This document shows, piece after piece, positions 55,546 through 64,000 of a DNA stretch of 64,000 bases. The DNA comes from Candidatus Zixiibacteriota bacterium (GTDB lineage: Bacteria; Zixibacteria; MSB-5A5; GN15; PGXB01): NCBI GenBank assembly GCA_016933955.1, contig JAFGTT010000009.1:99117-163116 (forward strand), given 5' to 3'. Within the stretch, counting starts at the first letter, position 1. The number at the start of each line of letters is the position of its first letter. The notes under the pieces were generated by a model. The model searched no databases. It was not told where the DNA came from and worked only from the letters and a program-made list of their open reading frames with translations. Position numbers and translations under genes: made by a program.

Positions 55546-57255
55546 TCAATAACCCCTGAAAACGCCTTCATGCCGGGGATCGGAAGCTCCGGTGATCAAC
55601 CTATCGTTGTTAATACTGATTATCTGCAAATCGCCGTAACGGCTTCTTTCATAAATCATATGGCCGCGGGAAATGAGGTCCTGTTTGATATTGATATCGA
55701 ACCCCCCGGTTTCCAGAAACAGGGTATCGGGAAGCCACTGGTGGTGAAAACGCGGTTGGGTGACAATATCTTGCAGATTCATACCGAAGCGGTCAAAATC
55801 AATCAGGGCCTGAGCCACGGTGGTTATTATTTTCGAACCGCCCGGGGACCCCAATGCCAAACATGGTTTTCCCCGGTATAATACGATGGTAGGAGTCATG
55901 GACGACAACATGCGTTTCCCGGGCGCTATTTCATTGCTTCGCCCCCCGACCAGCCCATAGACATTGGCTACTCCCGGTTTGATGGAAAAATCATCCATCT
56001 CATTGTTTAAAAGAAAACCCGCTCCTTCAACTACCAGCTTTGAGCCGAAGGAAGTATTAAGCGTGTAGGTCAAACTGACCACATTGCCGAATCTGTCGGC
56101 GATGCAGTAATGGGTGGTCGATTCCGATTCGGCGGCCTTCTCAGGTAAACCGGAACCGATCTTGGAGGAATTCCCGGCCAGATGAGGATCAATCAGCCTG
56201 CACCGTGATTCCAGATAAGCCGAATCAAGTAATTCGGTGATCGGGTTTTCGGTGAATTCGGGGTCACACAAATGGACTGCCCGATCGGCATAGGCCAGAC
56301 GGCAGGCTTCGGCGGTCAGATGAATATATTCGGCCGAGCCGACTCCATAGAGAGCCAGGTCAAACGGCTCCAGAATTTTCAGAATCTCGCCCAGGATGAC
56401 TCCGCCGGAGGATGGCGGCGGCATGGAATAAATATCCAGTGAATCAAAAGTAAAATGAATCGGGGTCCTCCAGGCGGGATTATAACTTTGCAGGTCTTCA
56501 AGACTGATCAGGCCGCCGTTTTTGGTCATGGAGGCGGCTATTAATTCGGCCGTCCGGCCTGAATAAAAGCCGTCTAATGTATCGAGGGCAATTCGTTCGA
56601 GAGTCTCCGACAGGTCCTTTTGAATGAATCTGTCGCCTGATAACAGCTTACGACCGTCCGGATGAAATATCATCCCGGTTTCGTGAAAAATGGCCAGCGA
56701 GTCTTTTTGCTCGGCCATCGAGCGGGCAATATAATCGCTTACTATGAATCCGGTATCCGCCAGAACGATAGCGGGTTGAAGCAATTCATACCAATCACGT
56801 GTACCATAGCGACGCCAGAGTTCAAACATTCCGGCGACCGTCCCCGGAACCCCGGCGGCTTTTGCCCCGAGCAACGAACTTCCGGGTATCACCAGGCCGC
56901 TATCGTCAAGATACATATCCCGTCCGGCGGCCGAGGGGGCTTTCTCGCGAAAATCAAGGGCCTCGACAGTTTTATCATCCTCGGAATATACCAGAGCAAA
57001 ACCGCCGCCGCCGATATTGCCGGCTTCGGGATAGCATACAGCCAGAGCAAATCCGACCGCCACCGCCGCATCGACGGCATTGCCCCCATCCTCAAGGATT
57101 TTCAGACCGATTTCGGCGGCGATCGGTGAGGTAGACGCCACTCCCCCGTTTTCGTAGAGCGTCTCAACTTTGACAGAACCGCAATTGAACAGCAATAAGG
57201 CCGGAAGAAAGATCAATCCGGCCACAGCTATGGATTTTTTTAAATATTCGTACAT
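55546..57255 (-). CDS. ggt: gamma-glutamyltransferase, lipoprotein type
   Basis: Hydrolyses or transfers the gamma-glutamyl group of glutathione and related peptides on the outside of the inner membrane or in the periplasm. The signal ends in a lipobox (LLLFNC, Cys25). The large subunit has GGGFALVY and DFREKAPSAA. Autocleavage should occur before Thr380 of STTHYC, giving a 190-residue small subunit, as in E. coli. MLSSMTPTIVL and GSPGGSKIIT complete the active site. Total length 569 residues is normal. It is convergent with the bactofilin-like gene with a gap of only 15 bases. Confidence 0.95.
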   Translation of the reverse strand: MYEYLKKSIAVAGLIFLPALLLFNCGSVKVETLYENGGVASTSPIAAEIGLKILEDGGNAVDAAVAVGFALAVCYPEAGNIGGGGFALVYSEDDKTVEALDFREKAPSAAGRDMYLDDSGLVIPGSSLLGAKAAGVPGTVAGMFELWRRYGTRDWYELLQPAIVLADTGFIVSDYIARSMAEQKDSLAIFHETGMIFHPDGRKLLSGDRFIQKDLSETLERIALDTLDGFYSGRTAELIAASMTKNGGLISLEDLQSYNPAWRTPIHFTFDSLDIYSMPPPSSGGVILGEILKILEPFDLALYGVGSAEYIHLTAEACRLAYADRAVHLCDPEFTENPITELLDSAYLESRCRLIDPHLAGNSSKIGSGLPEKAAESESTTHYCIADRFGNVVSLTYTLNTSFGSKLVVEGAGFLLNNEMDDFSIKPGVANVYGLVGGRSNEIAPGKRMLSSMTPTIVLYRGKPCLALGSPGGSKIITTVAQALIDFDRFGMNLQDIVTQPRFHHQWLPDTLFLETGGFDINIKQDLISRGHMIYERSRYGDLQIISINNDRLITGASDPRHEGVFRGY

Positions 57256-57288
57256 GGCGGAAAATACCCTGAAATTGGGGTGATTGGA

Positions 57289-59475
57289 TTATTTCTTTTC
57301 TATCAGGAAAATCTTGCCATCGGGGAAATCAACGTTTATTTCAAAACCCTTCCGGAGATTGTCCGAAGTGAGCACGGTCGCCTGCCCCTCTTCGCCGACC
57401 ATCAAATCGGTCATTTTCAATTTGGCCGAGGATATACCGATCTTCCGCAAATCCATCCGGATTATGACTTGCCGGCTGGAGGTGTCGGCCATGGATGAGA
57501 GTTCACCGGCGGGCGGTGTTACCAGGTATAGAATGGCCTTCTTGCCGGCCTTGAGAACGGCCATATCGACCGATGGATCGGAGCAATACATGAAAGGGAC
57601 AATTCCGCATTCCGCCAGAAGGCCTTCCAGAAAGATCATTTTGTTATGATCACTGCTGGATCCGAGATTATAGGTAAAGAGATACAGGGTTCCCTTGTAT
57701 TTCGATGAAGCGGCGCCAATGGTTTTTTTGCTTATCCGGGCCAGTTTCTTGACCTTGTTGTCGGTCGATAGAATATGCCCATAATATCCGGTGGTAAACT
57801 GATTCGCGGAATTTTTGGAAAGCTTGACCAGATCGATTCCGCCTCCGAGCGCAGTTTTGATACGCAAATGCCGGCTGAGAATCTGGCAGTCCCGGAATTC
57901 CTCGTCATACTTCGGCATCAAGCCGCATAAAACCACATTGATGCCTTTCTTGAGAAGCTCGACAATGGCTTCCTGCTGAGCCGCAGGCATGAATTCGGCA
58001 GTGGGAATAATTACCAGGTTATAATTTTTCAACTGGTCAATATCAAGACTCTCCCGGATATCATAGTCCAGTTTCAATTTCATCAAATCGCGACAGACAC
58101 CGCTGATGGAATCGCGGAGCAACGACTCGATATAGGTAAACTGTTTGGGACGATCCAGGAGCCGGATCCACTGGTAATGACGGTTACCGATGATGCATAT
58201 TTTGCAGTATCGTTCCAGTTCACTGAGCTTGAGATCCATTATTGCCCCGTTAAACCGGCGAATAACTTCGTAGCCGTTGGTAATGGTACCGTCATTGGCC
58301 AGCGGAGCACCATACCAGTGATCCCGATCGACAAACATGTAATGGTTGAAACCATTGAGACCGCCGATCAAACCGGCCACCATATAAAACCGCCGCAAAC
58401 CGTCCGGGTAGGCCGGTTTGGTGAGTCTCAGTTCTTGTTCGGTTGCCGATTTCCCGGAAATAAACGATGAGGCCCAGCCGAAATTATACTCCCCGCGCAG
58501 GTAACGGCCTTTCTGAACCAGATCAAAATAGGTTCCCTCGGGCATAATATTGGCACCCAGAAGCAGATCCCGGTCGGGTGAACGTAAATTAAAGGCCGGC
58601 AAAAAATCACCCGGTCGAAAATACAAAGACCGGAAAAAGAGCGGTTCCACCGTGTATGACTTGAAGATATCTTCGAGAATAGATAAGTATGATTTCAGCA
58701 TGAATTCCCGGAAACGGAACCAGTCGAATATGCGCGGTAAGTCGCGGATGTCGATTTCGCTGAATTCTCGCGGCGGCTCAACCTGCTCAAAATTCTCAGC
58801 CTTCATCCGGTAGATCTGGTTTAACTTTTTTATGTCTTCATAGCGGGAGGCCAGAAAACCGGGGTAAAATTTGGCCACCACATCGATATTATAATCGGCC
58901 GAGGCGGGATCCAGATAGCGGCCAAATGATGTTTCATAATCCAGTTCCACCATGAAAATCGGGCCACGAGGATGGATATAATTCTTGGTGGTCTCAATGA
59001 AGGTTTTGAAATAATTCCTCAGAAAATGATGATAATGGGGGTGTAAATAGCTCGGCAAATACCCACCTTCAACCCCGGCATCATTTTTGAGCTTCAGTTC
59101 CTGCCCCCTGGAGTCGCGGGCAAAGATTTTAAGATCGCTGTATAAAAACTGCGGAAAACCGCCATTAGGCCACTGGGCATTAATCCATGGTCCGGGACGA
59201 AGAATGACCTTGAAGCCGAATTCACGGACTAATTCCAAAAAAACAACCAGGTCTTTACGGGAATCGTTATAACCGGTGAAATCAATGTCCTTGTTATTGT
59301 CCTGATGCAAATTCCATGGAACAGAAGTTGATAATATCCGGAAACCGGCTTTTTTAATCCTTTCGAAACAAATCGACCAGTAACGCTTATTAACGCGGAA
59401 ATAATGCATCTCAACCGAGAACGGATAATAGACTTCCTTTCCGATGGTAAATTTGTTGTCAGCGACTCCAAGCAT
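57289..59475 (-). CDS. GH35-like beta-galactosidase-type glycoside hydrolase
   Basis: A 728-residue protein with a TIM-barrel related to family GH35. The N-terminus has FSVEMHYFRVNKRYW and ILSTSVPWNLHQ, matching GH35 SGxxHYxRxP...TYVPWNxHE. The acid/base site of GH35 (VENEYGS) reads VELDYETSF, keeping one Glu in register. A second Glu in RGEYNFGWASSF is a candidate nucleophile. No signal peptide is seen, so the enzyme may be cytosolic. A beta-rich C-terminal half has glutamine amidotransferase-like features (VVLCGLMP). AAGGTG lies four bases before the ATG. Substrate unknown. Confidence 0.75.
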   Translation of the reverse strand: MLGVADNKFTIGKEVYYPFSVEMHYFRVNKRYWSICFERIKKAGFRILSTSVPWNLHQDNNKDIDFTGYNDSRKDLVVFLELVREFGFKVILRPGPWINAQWPNGGFPQFLYSDLKIFARDSRGQELKLKNDAGVEGGYLPSYLHPHYHHFLRNYFKTFIETTKNYIHPRGPIFMVELDYETSFGRYLDPASADYNIDVVAKFYPGFLASRYEDIKKLNQIYRMKAENFEQVEPPREFSEIDIRDLPRIFDWFRFREFMLKSYLSILEDIFKSYTVEPLFFRSLYFRPGDFLPAFNLRSPDRDLLLGANIMPEGTYFDLVQKGRYLRGEYNFGWASSFISGKSATEQELRLTKPAYPDGLRRFYMVAGLIGGLNGFNHYMFVDRDHWYGAPLANDGTITNGYEVIRRFNGAIMDLKLSELERYCKICIIGNRHYQWIRLLDRPKQFTYIESLLRDSISGVCRDLMKLKLDYDIRESLDIDQLKNYNLVIIPTAEFMPAAQQEAIVELLKKGINVVLCGLMPKYDEEFRDCQILSRHLRIKTALGGGIDLVKLSKNSANQFTTGYYGHILSTDNKVKKLARISKKTIGAASSKYKGTLYLFTYNLGSSSDHNKMIFLEGLLAECGIVPFMYCSDPSVDMAVLKAGKKAILYLVTPPAGELSSMADTSSRQVIIRMDLRKIGISSAKLKMTDLMVGEEGQATVLTSDNLRKGFEINVDFPDGKIFLIEKK

Positions 59476-59791
59476 ATAACACCTTATTATTCAAAGAATT
59501 ACGGAAATACAGCCCAATGCTTTCACAGTATGAATCTTAAGTAAAATAGAGCAACAAGTCAACAAGATTTCTTTTCAATTCCTCTGATTCCTGTCGGCAA
59601 TACGTAAAAATAAAATTAATACCGTATAAGACAAAGTTATTCAATAGGTTATTTATATTGTGTAATTATCCGGGACTGAGTTGTCCAACAAAAAATCTTT
59701 TACGATCAATAAGATATTATTAGACAGTAACTTACACCAACACGGGAAATAACTAAAAGTGTTCCGGGAATGAATCAGAATATCAATGACA
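59476..59791. other. intergenic region upstream of the GH35-like gene
   Basis: About 315 A+T-rich bases without a convincing gene lie between the GH35-like start and the next terminator. It likely holds the GH35-like promoter, but no strong box could be identified. Confidence 0.5.
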
Positions 59792-59822
59792 TAAAAAAAC
59801 CCCCTGCCGGTTGACAGGGGGT
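59792..59822 (-). terminator. intrinsic terminator of the sorting-tail protein gene
   Basis: An 8-bp stem ACCCCCTG (59799-59806) / CAGGGGGT (59815-59822); on the minus strand it ends in a seven-T run. It lies 18 bases after the stop codon of the gene at 59841. Confidence 0.9.
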
Positions 59823-59840
59823 TATATTTATCCGAATTTT

Positions 59841-60788
59841 TTAGCGTAGAAGCATCAGCTTCTTGGTGCTTTTAAAATTATCGGCTTCGATTTTGTAGAA
59901 ATAGATACCCGAGGCTACCGCGGTTCCATTTTCGGAAGTACCGTTCCAATCGGTGACATAGTAACCCGGAGCGTATTCATCGTCAACCAGACCGGCGATT
60001 TTTTGTCCGAGGATATTATAGATCGAAATATTCACATGGGATTTTTTCGGTACGGCAAACTGGATATTGGTATTCGGGTTAAACGGGTTGGGATAATTCT
60101 GGCCCAGTTCGAATTCGGTCGGGAGCAGGCTTGATTCAACTTCCTTGACATCGGTCGGCTTGACCACTGTCCAGCAGTAGCTAACCGGATCGGTTTCTTC
60201 CAGCCTGAAATGAGCATTAACTTCGAACAGCCAGTCGAATTTTCCCGGCGGATCCACATCCGGAATAGTCGTTACCGAATCTATGCAAAAGGTTCCGGTA
60301 TCATTTGCCGGTAGAGAAAGAGCGAAAGAAATGTAGTGAACCGGTTCGGCATTGGTGGCCCATCCAGAGAGACCCGTAGTAGTATAATTAATTGTGTCCG
60401 GTAGAGATCCATCCACGCTAACACCGAAGAATTGATTGATTAAGGCCCAGATTGTAGTGCCAGCCCAATCATTGTAAAGATCGATCATATTCAGACCCAG
60501 ATCATCCAGGGTTCGCGCGTCCTGCAAATCCACAGCTCCCACACCTCTGTATGTAATCGTAGTCAAATCGCCGGTTCCCCGAAACCGAAAATCCCAGCTT
60601 GTGGTAATAATGGGATCTGCAGCATCGTTAAGACCATAGACATCCACCGAGATATCACTTCCGGCCAGTAAATAGCCGTCATCAGTTGTATCCGGAATGA
60701 CAAACTTATAGTGTGCATCCGCAAAGGCCGGCACGGAAGCAAGGACAAACAGTGAGGTTACTAAGAGCGTTAACCAACTACGTTTCAT
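59841..60788 (-). CDS. secreted protein with T9SS-type sorting tail
   Basis: A 315-residue exported protein. Signal peptide MKRSWLTLLVTSLFVLASVPAFA. The body (about 25-220) is beta-rich and of unknown function; it has few Cys and features such as DVYGLNDAADPIITTSWDF. The C-terminal 90 residues are a canonical sorting tail: LGQNYPNPFNPNT, then ISIYNILGQKIAGLVD, GIYFYKIEA and a final KKLMLLR. It is therefore likely exported through a type IX-like system and attached to the cell surface. GGAG lies 7 bases before the ATG. The small transcript at 60918-61058 lies upstream in the same direction. Confidence 0.87.
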   Translation of the reverse strand: MKRSWLTLLVTSLFVLASVPAFADAHYKFVIPDTTDDGYLLAGSDISVDVYGLNDAADPIITTSWDFRFRGTGDLTTITYRGVGAVDLQDARTLDDLGLNMIDLYNDWAGTTIWALINQFFGVSVDGSLPDTINYTTTGLSGWATNAEPVHYISFALSLPANDTGTFCIDSVTTIPDVDPPGKFDWLFEVNAHFRLEETDPVSYCWTVVKPTDVKEVESSLLPTEFELGQNYPNPFNPNTNIQFAVPKKSHVNISIYNILGQKIAGLVDDEYAPGYYVTDWNGTSENGTAVASGIYFYKIEADNFKSTKKLMLLR

Positions 60789-60917
60789 TGATAACTCCTA
60801 TTCTTTAATTATAAAGTTTATTTTCCGATTTTAGTCAATCTACCTTATTTATTATAACAATACAAATGACGAATAAGATCAATATTTTTTTAAAGAAATG
60901 ATGCTTTCGGATACAAT

Positions 60918-61058
60918 TTAATTATCTTCCAATGGCTTCCCTGCGGAATTTTCCTGTCTCATTTTCCAACCCAGGTAACCGGTGCCGAATATTTGTTTTT
61001 GAATCCTTTCTCTCACCTCCCCGGTAACCTGCTTTATCCGTGGGCACAACTGCCCCAT
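60918..61058 (-). CDS. 46-residue small protein or structured leader RNA
   Basis: ATG 61058 opens a frame of 46 codons that starts MGQLCPRIKQV, contains VRERIQKQIFGTGYLGW and ends KPLEDN. It lies only about eight bases after the expected transcription start of a consensus promoter and has no Shine-Dalgarno, so translation would be nearly leaderless. The same RNA can fold: GGGCA/TGCCC (61042-61055) at the 5' end and a 5+5-bp stem (61031-61021 with 60982-60972, one T-T mismatch) that encloses the purine-rich stretch GGGGAGGTGAGAG. A small protein with no recognised family, or a leader RNA of the downstream gene, both fit. Confidence 0.4.
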   Translation of the reverse strand: MGQLCPRIKQVTGEVRERIQKQIFGTGYLGWKMRQENSAGKPLEDN

Positions 61059-61072
61059 ATATTTAGAATATG

Positions 61073-61101
61073 ATTATACTATTTGAACAATCCCGAGTCA
61101 A
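61073..61101 (-). promoter_or_regulatory. consensus sigma70 promoter
   Basis: On the minus strand TTGACT (61101-61096) and TATAAT (61078-61073) are separated by exactly 17 bases. It is the best promoter seen in the window and starts just after the terminator of the subtilase gene. Confidence 0.8.
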
Positions 61102-61140
61102 CAAAAAAAACGGCCGATTTGAGTAAATTCAAACCGGCCG
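61102..61140 (-). terminator. intrinsic terminator of the subtilase gene
   Basis: On the minus strand CGGCCGGTTTGA pairs with TCAAATCGGCCG (12 bp, one G-U pair) and is followed by eight T. Confidence 0.92.
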
Positions 61141-61164
61141 CAAAGTCTGCTTTTTTTGTCAATC

Positions 61165-63594
61165 TCATAAGGGCGGCGGCGGACCTCCGGTATAGAGATA
61201 GGCAATCAGGTAAGTGGCATCGAGAATATTAATATTCCCCGAGCCGTTGGCATCGCCGCAATAGGTCGCCACCGGCGGCAGACCGCCTTTATAGAGGTAG
61301 TTTATCAGAAAAGTGACATCGAGAATATTAATCATCGTATCCCAGTTGGCATCGCCGCGATCGCAGATGGCAATTTCGATATGACCGGGAACCATCACCG
61401 GTTTATAATTATTAATAATCGACTGAATTTCGAGATTGTAGCTGGATAAGGTCGTATCCTCGATAAAAATCGAGGCATTGGTCGGCACCGAGCCGGTAAT
61501 CTGGAAATGAAGATTTAAAATCAGGCCGGTATCCGGAGCCAGATATTCCGAGCCCCCGGTCAGATTGGATCTCAGGGTGACGACAAAACGTTTTCCGGTT
61601 TGATCCCAGTATTGTTTTTTAATCTGCTCAAAATACTCGGTTCTCAGTCCAACCCAGGAGATGGAATCAAGAGTCAGGTAGCTGGGGATATTACCATTGG
61701 ATTCGCGGACCCGGAAGGGCAGATAGATGTTTTTGGCCTGGAATTTATTACTCATATAAACCGGAATAACAAATTGATTGCCGATGGTTGCCGATGAAAA
61801 AGCCGATCCGAACTTGATGGTGTCGGCGGTAATCATAACCAGGTTTTTCAAAACCTCGGTATTGGTTCCGAATTGATCCTCGACAGTCAGGCTGGCAGTA
61901 TAAAATCCATAATCATCATAGGTATGGCTGGGATTCTGCAAAGATGAAGTCGGGCTACCATCGCCGAAATCCCAGAGCCAGGAAGTGGGCGAATAGGGTG
62001 ATTCATCGGTAAAATCAACCGTCAATCCCTCTTCGCCTATCAGAGTCGGTCCGGCGCTGAAAGCGGCGGTAGCCATGCTGTCGAGACAATTGTAGGCATT
62101 GATTCGGCCGAAGCCGAGAAAACCGGTAACCCAGAGCGGTTCGTTGGGCATGGAGTCGCAGTTATCTTTAATCAGGTCGATGATGTCATCGCGCGGGTAT
62201 TCGGGATCGTGGGAGCGAATCAGGGCGACCAAACCGGCCACATGCGGAGCGGACATCGAGGTGCCGCTGGCGTAGGCCAGGGTGGATACATAATGATCGG
62301 AATAGGTCGAATAGATATTGGTTCCCGGCGCACAGACATCAATCCAGTTGCCGTAATTCGACGATGAGTTTTTGCGATCATCGGAATTGGTCCAGGCCAC
62401 CGAAACCACCAGTTTTTTCCCTCCGATGGTGTGAGTATCGTAATAATCTCCCGTGGTCGAGTTCTCATTACCGGCGGCATGAATGACGACCGCCCCGGCG
62501 CTGTCGGCCTTCTGGAGAGCGGCGGTAAAGGTGGCATCCGAATAACTCGGGAAACCGAAACTGCAATTGATAACATCGGCGCCCATACGGGCGGCATAGT
62601 CGATGGCCGAAGCGGCATTGGCGGTATTGATATAGCCGGCCTCATAACCGAAATCGGGATCAACGGCTGAACCTCCGGCCCGCAGACACATGATTCGCGG
62701 TCCGGTATAGGCTCCCAGGCCGCCGCCCCATCCTCCGGCAACGCCGGCCACGCCATAGGCATTGTTAGTAATGGCCGCCGCAATCCCGGCGCAGTGGGTG
62801 CCGTGTCCATTAAAATCATCGGGATTGTTATCCGGAGTATTGCAGTCTTCTCCCTCCCAGCAGGTCAGGCCGCTGAAACCTGAGAAGAAGTCATAGCCGA
62901 TCAGATCGTCGACCCGGCCATTCAGATCATCGTCGACACCATTGGAATCGGCCGGGCTGTCGTCATAAACAACCAGATCGTTGTCATTGTCCTCACCCGG
63001 ATTTACCCAGATATGGCTTTCAAGATCGGGGTGCTTAAAGCGAACGCCGCTATCCACAATAGCGATCTTGGCCGTATCGGAACCCTTCTCATACAGCCAG
63101 GCGGTGGTATCATTGATTTTTTTGATACCCCACTGGCGGTAAAACTCCGGATCATCCGGCTGGATGCCTGCCAGAGGCAGGGCATAAACCGGGTCGACGG
63201 AACGGACATAAGGATTTTGAAGCAGTTCCTCCATGACCTGATTTATATCCAGATCCTCAGAGAAAATTACCTCAAAAAATTTTGACATGTCATTATCGCC
63301 GACAATGGCATCGGCGCCCTGCCGCCATGGAAATATCTGATTGGCCTCGCGAGCGCCAATTTTCTCCAGAGCCTGATCCAGAGTACTGATCCCGAAACTG
63401 ACCCGATCAAATGAAGTCGCCAGTTTATTGATATTGACATCGGATTCAAACTGGACCTGCAGGCGTCCCGGCATAAGTACCGGTTTTGACTGGCCTTTTC
63501 CCTCGTAATAAACGGCATTACCAGGAATTACGCCGAGTATGAACACACAGGTAATCAGGAAACCGAAGAACATAACAAGCCTGCTTTTAAGCAT
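61165..63594 (-). CDS. secreted subtilisin-like (S8) protease with PKD and dockerin-like domains
   Basis: A 809-residue secreted protease. Signal peptide (about 1-27), an inhibitor-like propeptide region, then the S8 domain with the complete triad: Asp181 in IVDSGVRFKHPDL, His264 in NGHGTHCAG, Ser446 in SGTSMSAPH, and oxyanion Asn376 in AAGNENS. An insertion loop with DDDLNGRVDDL is likely Ca-binding. A PKD domain follows (about 535-610: SWLWDFGDG, SHTYDDYG), then a beta-sandwich and a dockerin-like pair at the end (DANWDTMINILDVTFLINYLY and DANGSGNINILDATYLIAYLY). ATG 63594 is chosen: GGGG stands five bases upstream. Confidence 0.94.
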   Translation of the reverse strand: MLKSRLVMFFGFLITCVFILGVIPGNAVYYEGKGQSKPVLMPGRLQVQFESDVNINKLATSFDRVSFGISTLDQALEKIGAREANQIFPWRQGADAIVGDNDMSKFFEVIFSEDLDINQVMEELLQNPYVRSVDPVYALPLAGIQPDDPEFYRQWGIKKINDTTAWLYEKGSDTAKIAIVDSGVRFKHPDLESHIWVNPGEDNDNDLVVYDDSPADSNGVDDDLNGRVDDLIGYDFFSGFSGLTCWEGEDCNTPDNNPDDFNGHGTHCAGIAAAITNNAYGVAGVAGGWGGGLGAYTGPRIMCLRAGGSAVDPDFGYEAGYINTANAASAIDYAARMGADVINCSFGFPSYSDATFTAALQKADSAGAVVIHAAGNENSTTGDYYDTHTIGGKKLVVSVAWTNSDDRKNSSSNYGNWIDVCAPGTNIYSTYSDHYVSTLAYASGTSMSAPHVAGLVALIRSHDPEYPRDDIIDLIKDNCDSMPNEPLWVTGFLGFGRINAYNCLDSMATAAFSAGPTLIGEEGLTVDFTDESPYSPTSWLWDFGDGSPTSSLQNPSHTYDDYGFYTASLTVEDQFGTNTEVLKNLVMITADTIKFGSAFSSATIGNQFVIPVYMSNKFQAKNIYLPFRVRESNGNIPSYLTLDSISWVGLRTEYFEQIKKQYWDQTGKRFVVTLRSNLTGGSEYLAPDTGLILNLHFQITGSVPTNASIFIEDTTLSSYNLEIQSIINNYKPVMVPGHIEIAICDRGDANWDTMINILDVTFLINYLYKGGLPPVATYCGDANGSGNINILDATYLIAYLYTGGPPPPL

Positions 63595-63900
63595 AAACAC
63601 CCCACAAAACACTTATATTAGAAGCCACCAAATGAATTCTTTCATAATTTATATTGAATCGTTTATTTCCAATTTCCATAGATAGATTGATTTTTTATCC
63701 GGCAACTATTGGACCCTTCCACCCATAATTCATTGTTGAATATCTTACTTTCCTTATCGGACAAACTAACGCCAATTCAAACAATCTTTATCATTTATAG
63801 AGATTTTTTGCCCCCTCATAACAGCGATAAGTATTTTCCTCTCTTTTATGGGGGAGCCGTTTTATAAACGGCTCCCTATGTATAACCTGCTATAAACCTA
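63595..63900. other. intergenic region between the subtilase and the next dockerin-like gene
   Basis: About 306 A+T-rich bases. It holds an 11-bp perfect hairpin (63852-63862 with 63866-63876, GGGAGCCGTTT and its complement) placed after the minus-strand gene that ends at 63901. No T-run follows on that strand. No other gene is seen. Confidence 0.55.
63852..63876 (-). terminator. hairpin 3' of the dockerin-like gene
   Basis: An 11-bp perfect stem with loop TAT lies about 25 bases after the stop codon of the gene at 63901. It lacks a T tail on the minus strand, so termination is uncertain. Confidence 0.45.
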
Positions 63901-64000
63901 TCAGGTTCCCGTTGTGCCGCATTTCGGCGCCGGACCACTCTTGTACAGGTAGTTGATCAGGTACGTCGCATCAAGAATGTTGATAGCGTTGTTACCGTTG
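63901..64000 (-). CDS. dockerin-like tail of a secreted protein, truncated by the window
   Basis: The last 32 codons of a minus-strand gene are visible; the rest lies beyond the window. The sequence reads NGNNAINILDATYLINYLYKSG (one dockerin-like Ca-binding repeat with NILDATYLINYLY) followed by PAPKCGTTGT and the stop TGA. It is nearly identical in pattern to the tail of the adjacent subtilase, so these two exported proteins share a sorting or anchoring module. Confidence 0.85.
   Translation of the reverse strand, partial: NGNNAINILDATYLINYLYKSGPAPKCGTTGT

Noticed and set aside
60918..61066. Known riboswitch class (cobalamin, GEMM, S-box) in the leader near 61 kb
   Set aside because: Some purine-rich segments look similar, but conserved core elements of each class are absent.

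Overview
The window is a 64 kb, gene-dense stretch of a Gram-negative bacterial chromosome. Several features point to an uncultured member of the FCB group, with candidate phylum Zixibacteria a reasonable guess. They are YPNPFNP-type C-terminal sorting tails on secreted proteins, dockerin-like tails, DUF5683 and OmpA/thrombospondin-type outer-membrane proteins, and YbbR, DUF6599 and propeller families. The taxon is inferred from gene families; no rRNA or tRNA gene is present to confirm it. I see no insertion sequence, prophage or CRISPR array.

Layout: (1) 1-6.8 kb: the end of a secreted papain-like protease, glucose-6-phosphate isomerase, then on the minus strand a four-gene Na+-pumping methylmalonyl-CoA decarboxylase operon (mmdA, oadG-like, biotin carrier, oadB-like). 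(2) 7.3-17.4 kb: mostly plus-strand small genes for stress and repair: a beta-barrel protein, PilZ protein, two isochorismatase-like hydrolases, Ada, GNAT, DMT transporter, BCP-type peroxiredoxin, metal-binding HMA protein, YbjQ and an AlkD-like glycosylase. A compact structured RNA sits at 12.8-12.95 kb. (3) 17.4-28.7 kb: SDR, a NapH-like polyferredoxin, then exosortase, EpsI, a DPPR-synthase-like UbiA enzyme, a Tat-type DUF362 protein, a NapH-NapG fusion and a DUF6599 lipoprotein, ending with a DUF3108-like protein, a diacylglycerol-kinase-like protein and DUF5683. This looks like an envelope glycan and redox block.

(4) 28.75-42.7 kb, all minus strand: HD-GYP and HEAT-repeat pair, nucleotide-sugar genes (UDP-sugar dehydrogenase, rmd, gmd), tsaD, YbbR, a zinc ribbon, two secreted repeat proteins, an M20 amidohydrolase and an endonuclease V homologue lacking one catalytic Asp. 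(5) 42.9-55.5 kb: OmpA-like protein, glycosyltransferase, a SLOG-like two-domain protein of unknown role, a murein block (SpoIID-like, AnmK, NagZ-like), a diguanylate cyclase, CstA and a membrane bactofilin. (6) 55.5-64 kb, minus strand: gamma-glutamyltransferase, GH35-like enzyme, a sorting-tail protein, a small transcript behind a consensus promoter, a subtilase with PKD and dockerin-like domains, and the end of another dockerin-like protein.

The least explained items are the pseudoknotted RNA at 12.8 kb, the small transcript near 61 kb, the exosortase and endonuclease V homologues with substituted catalytic positions, and the SLOG-like fusion at 46-47 kb.
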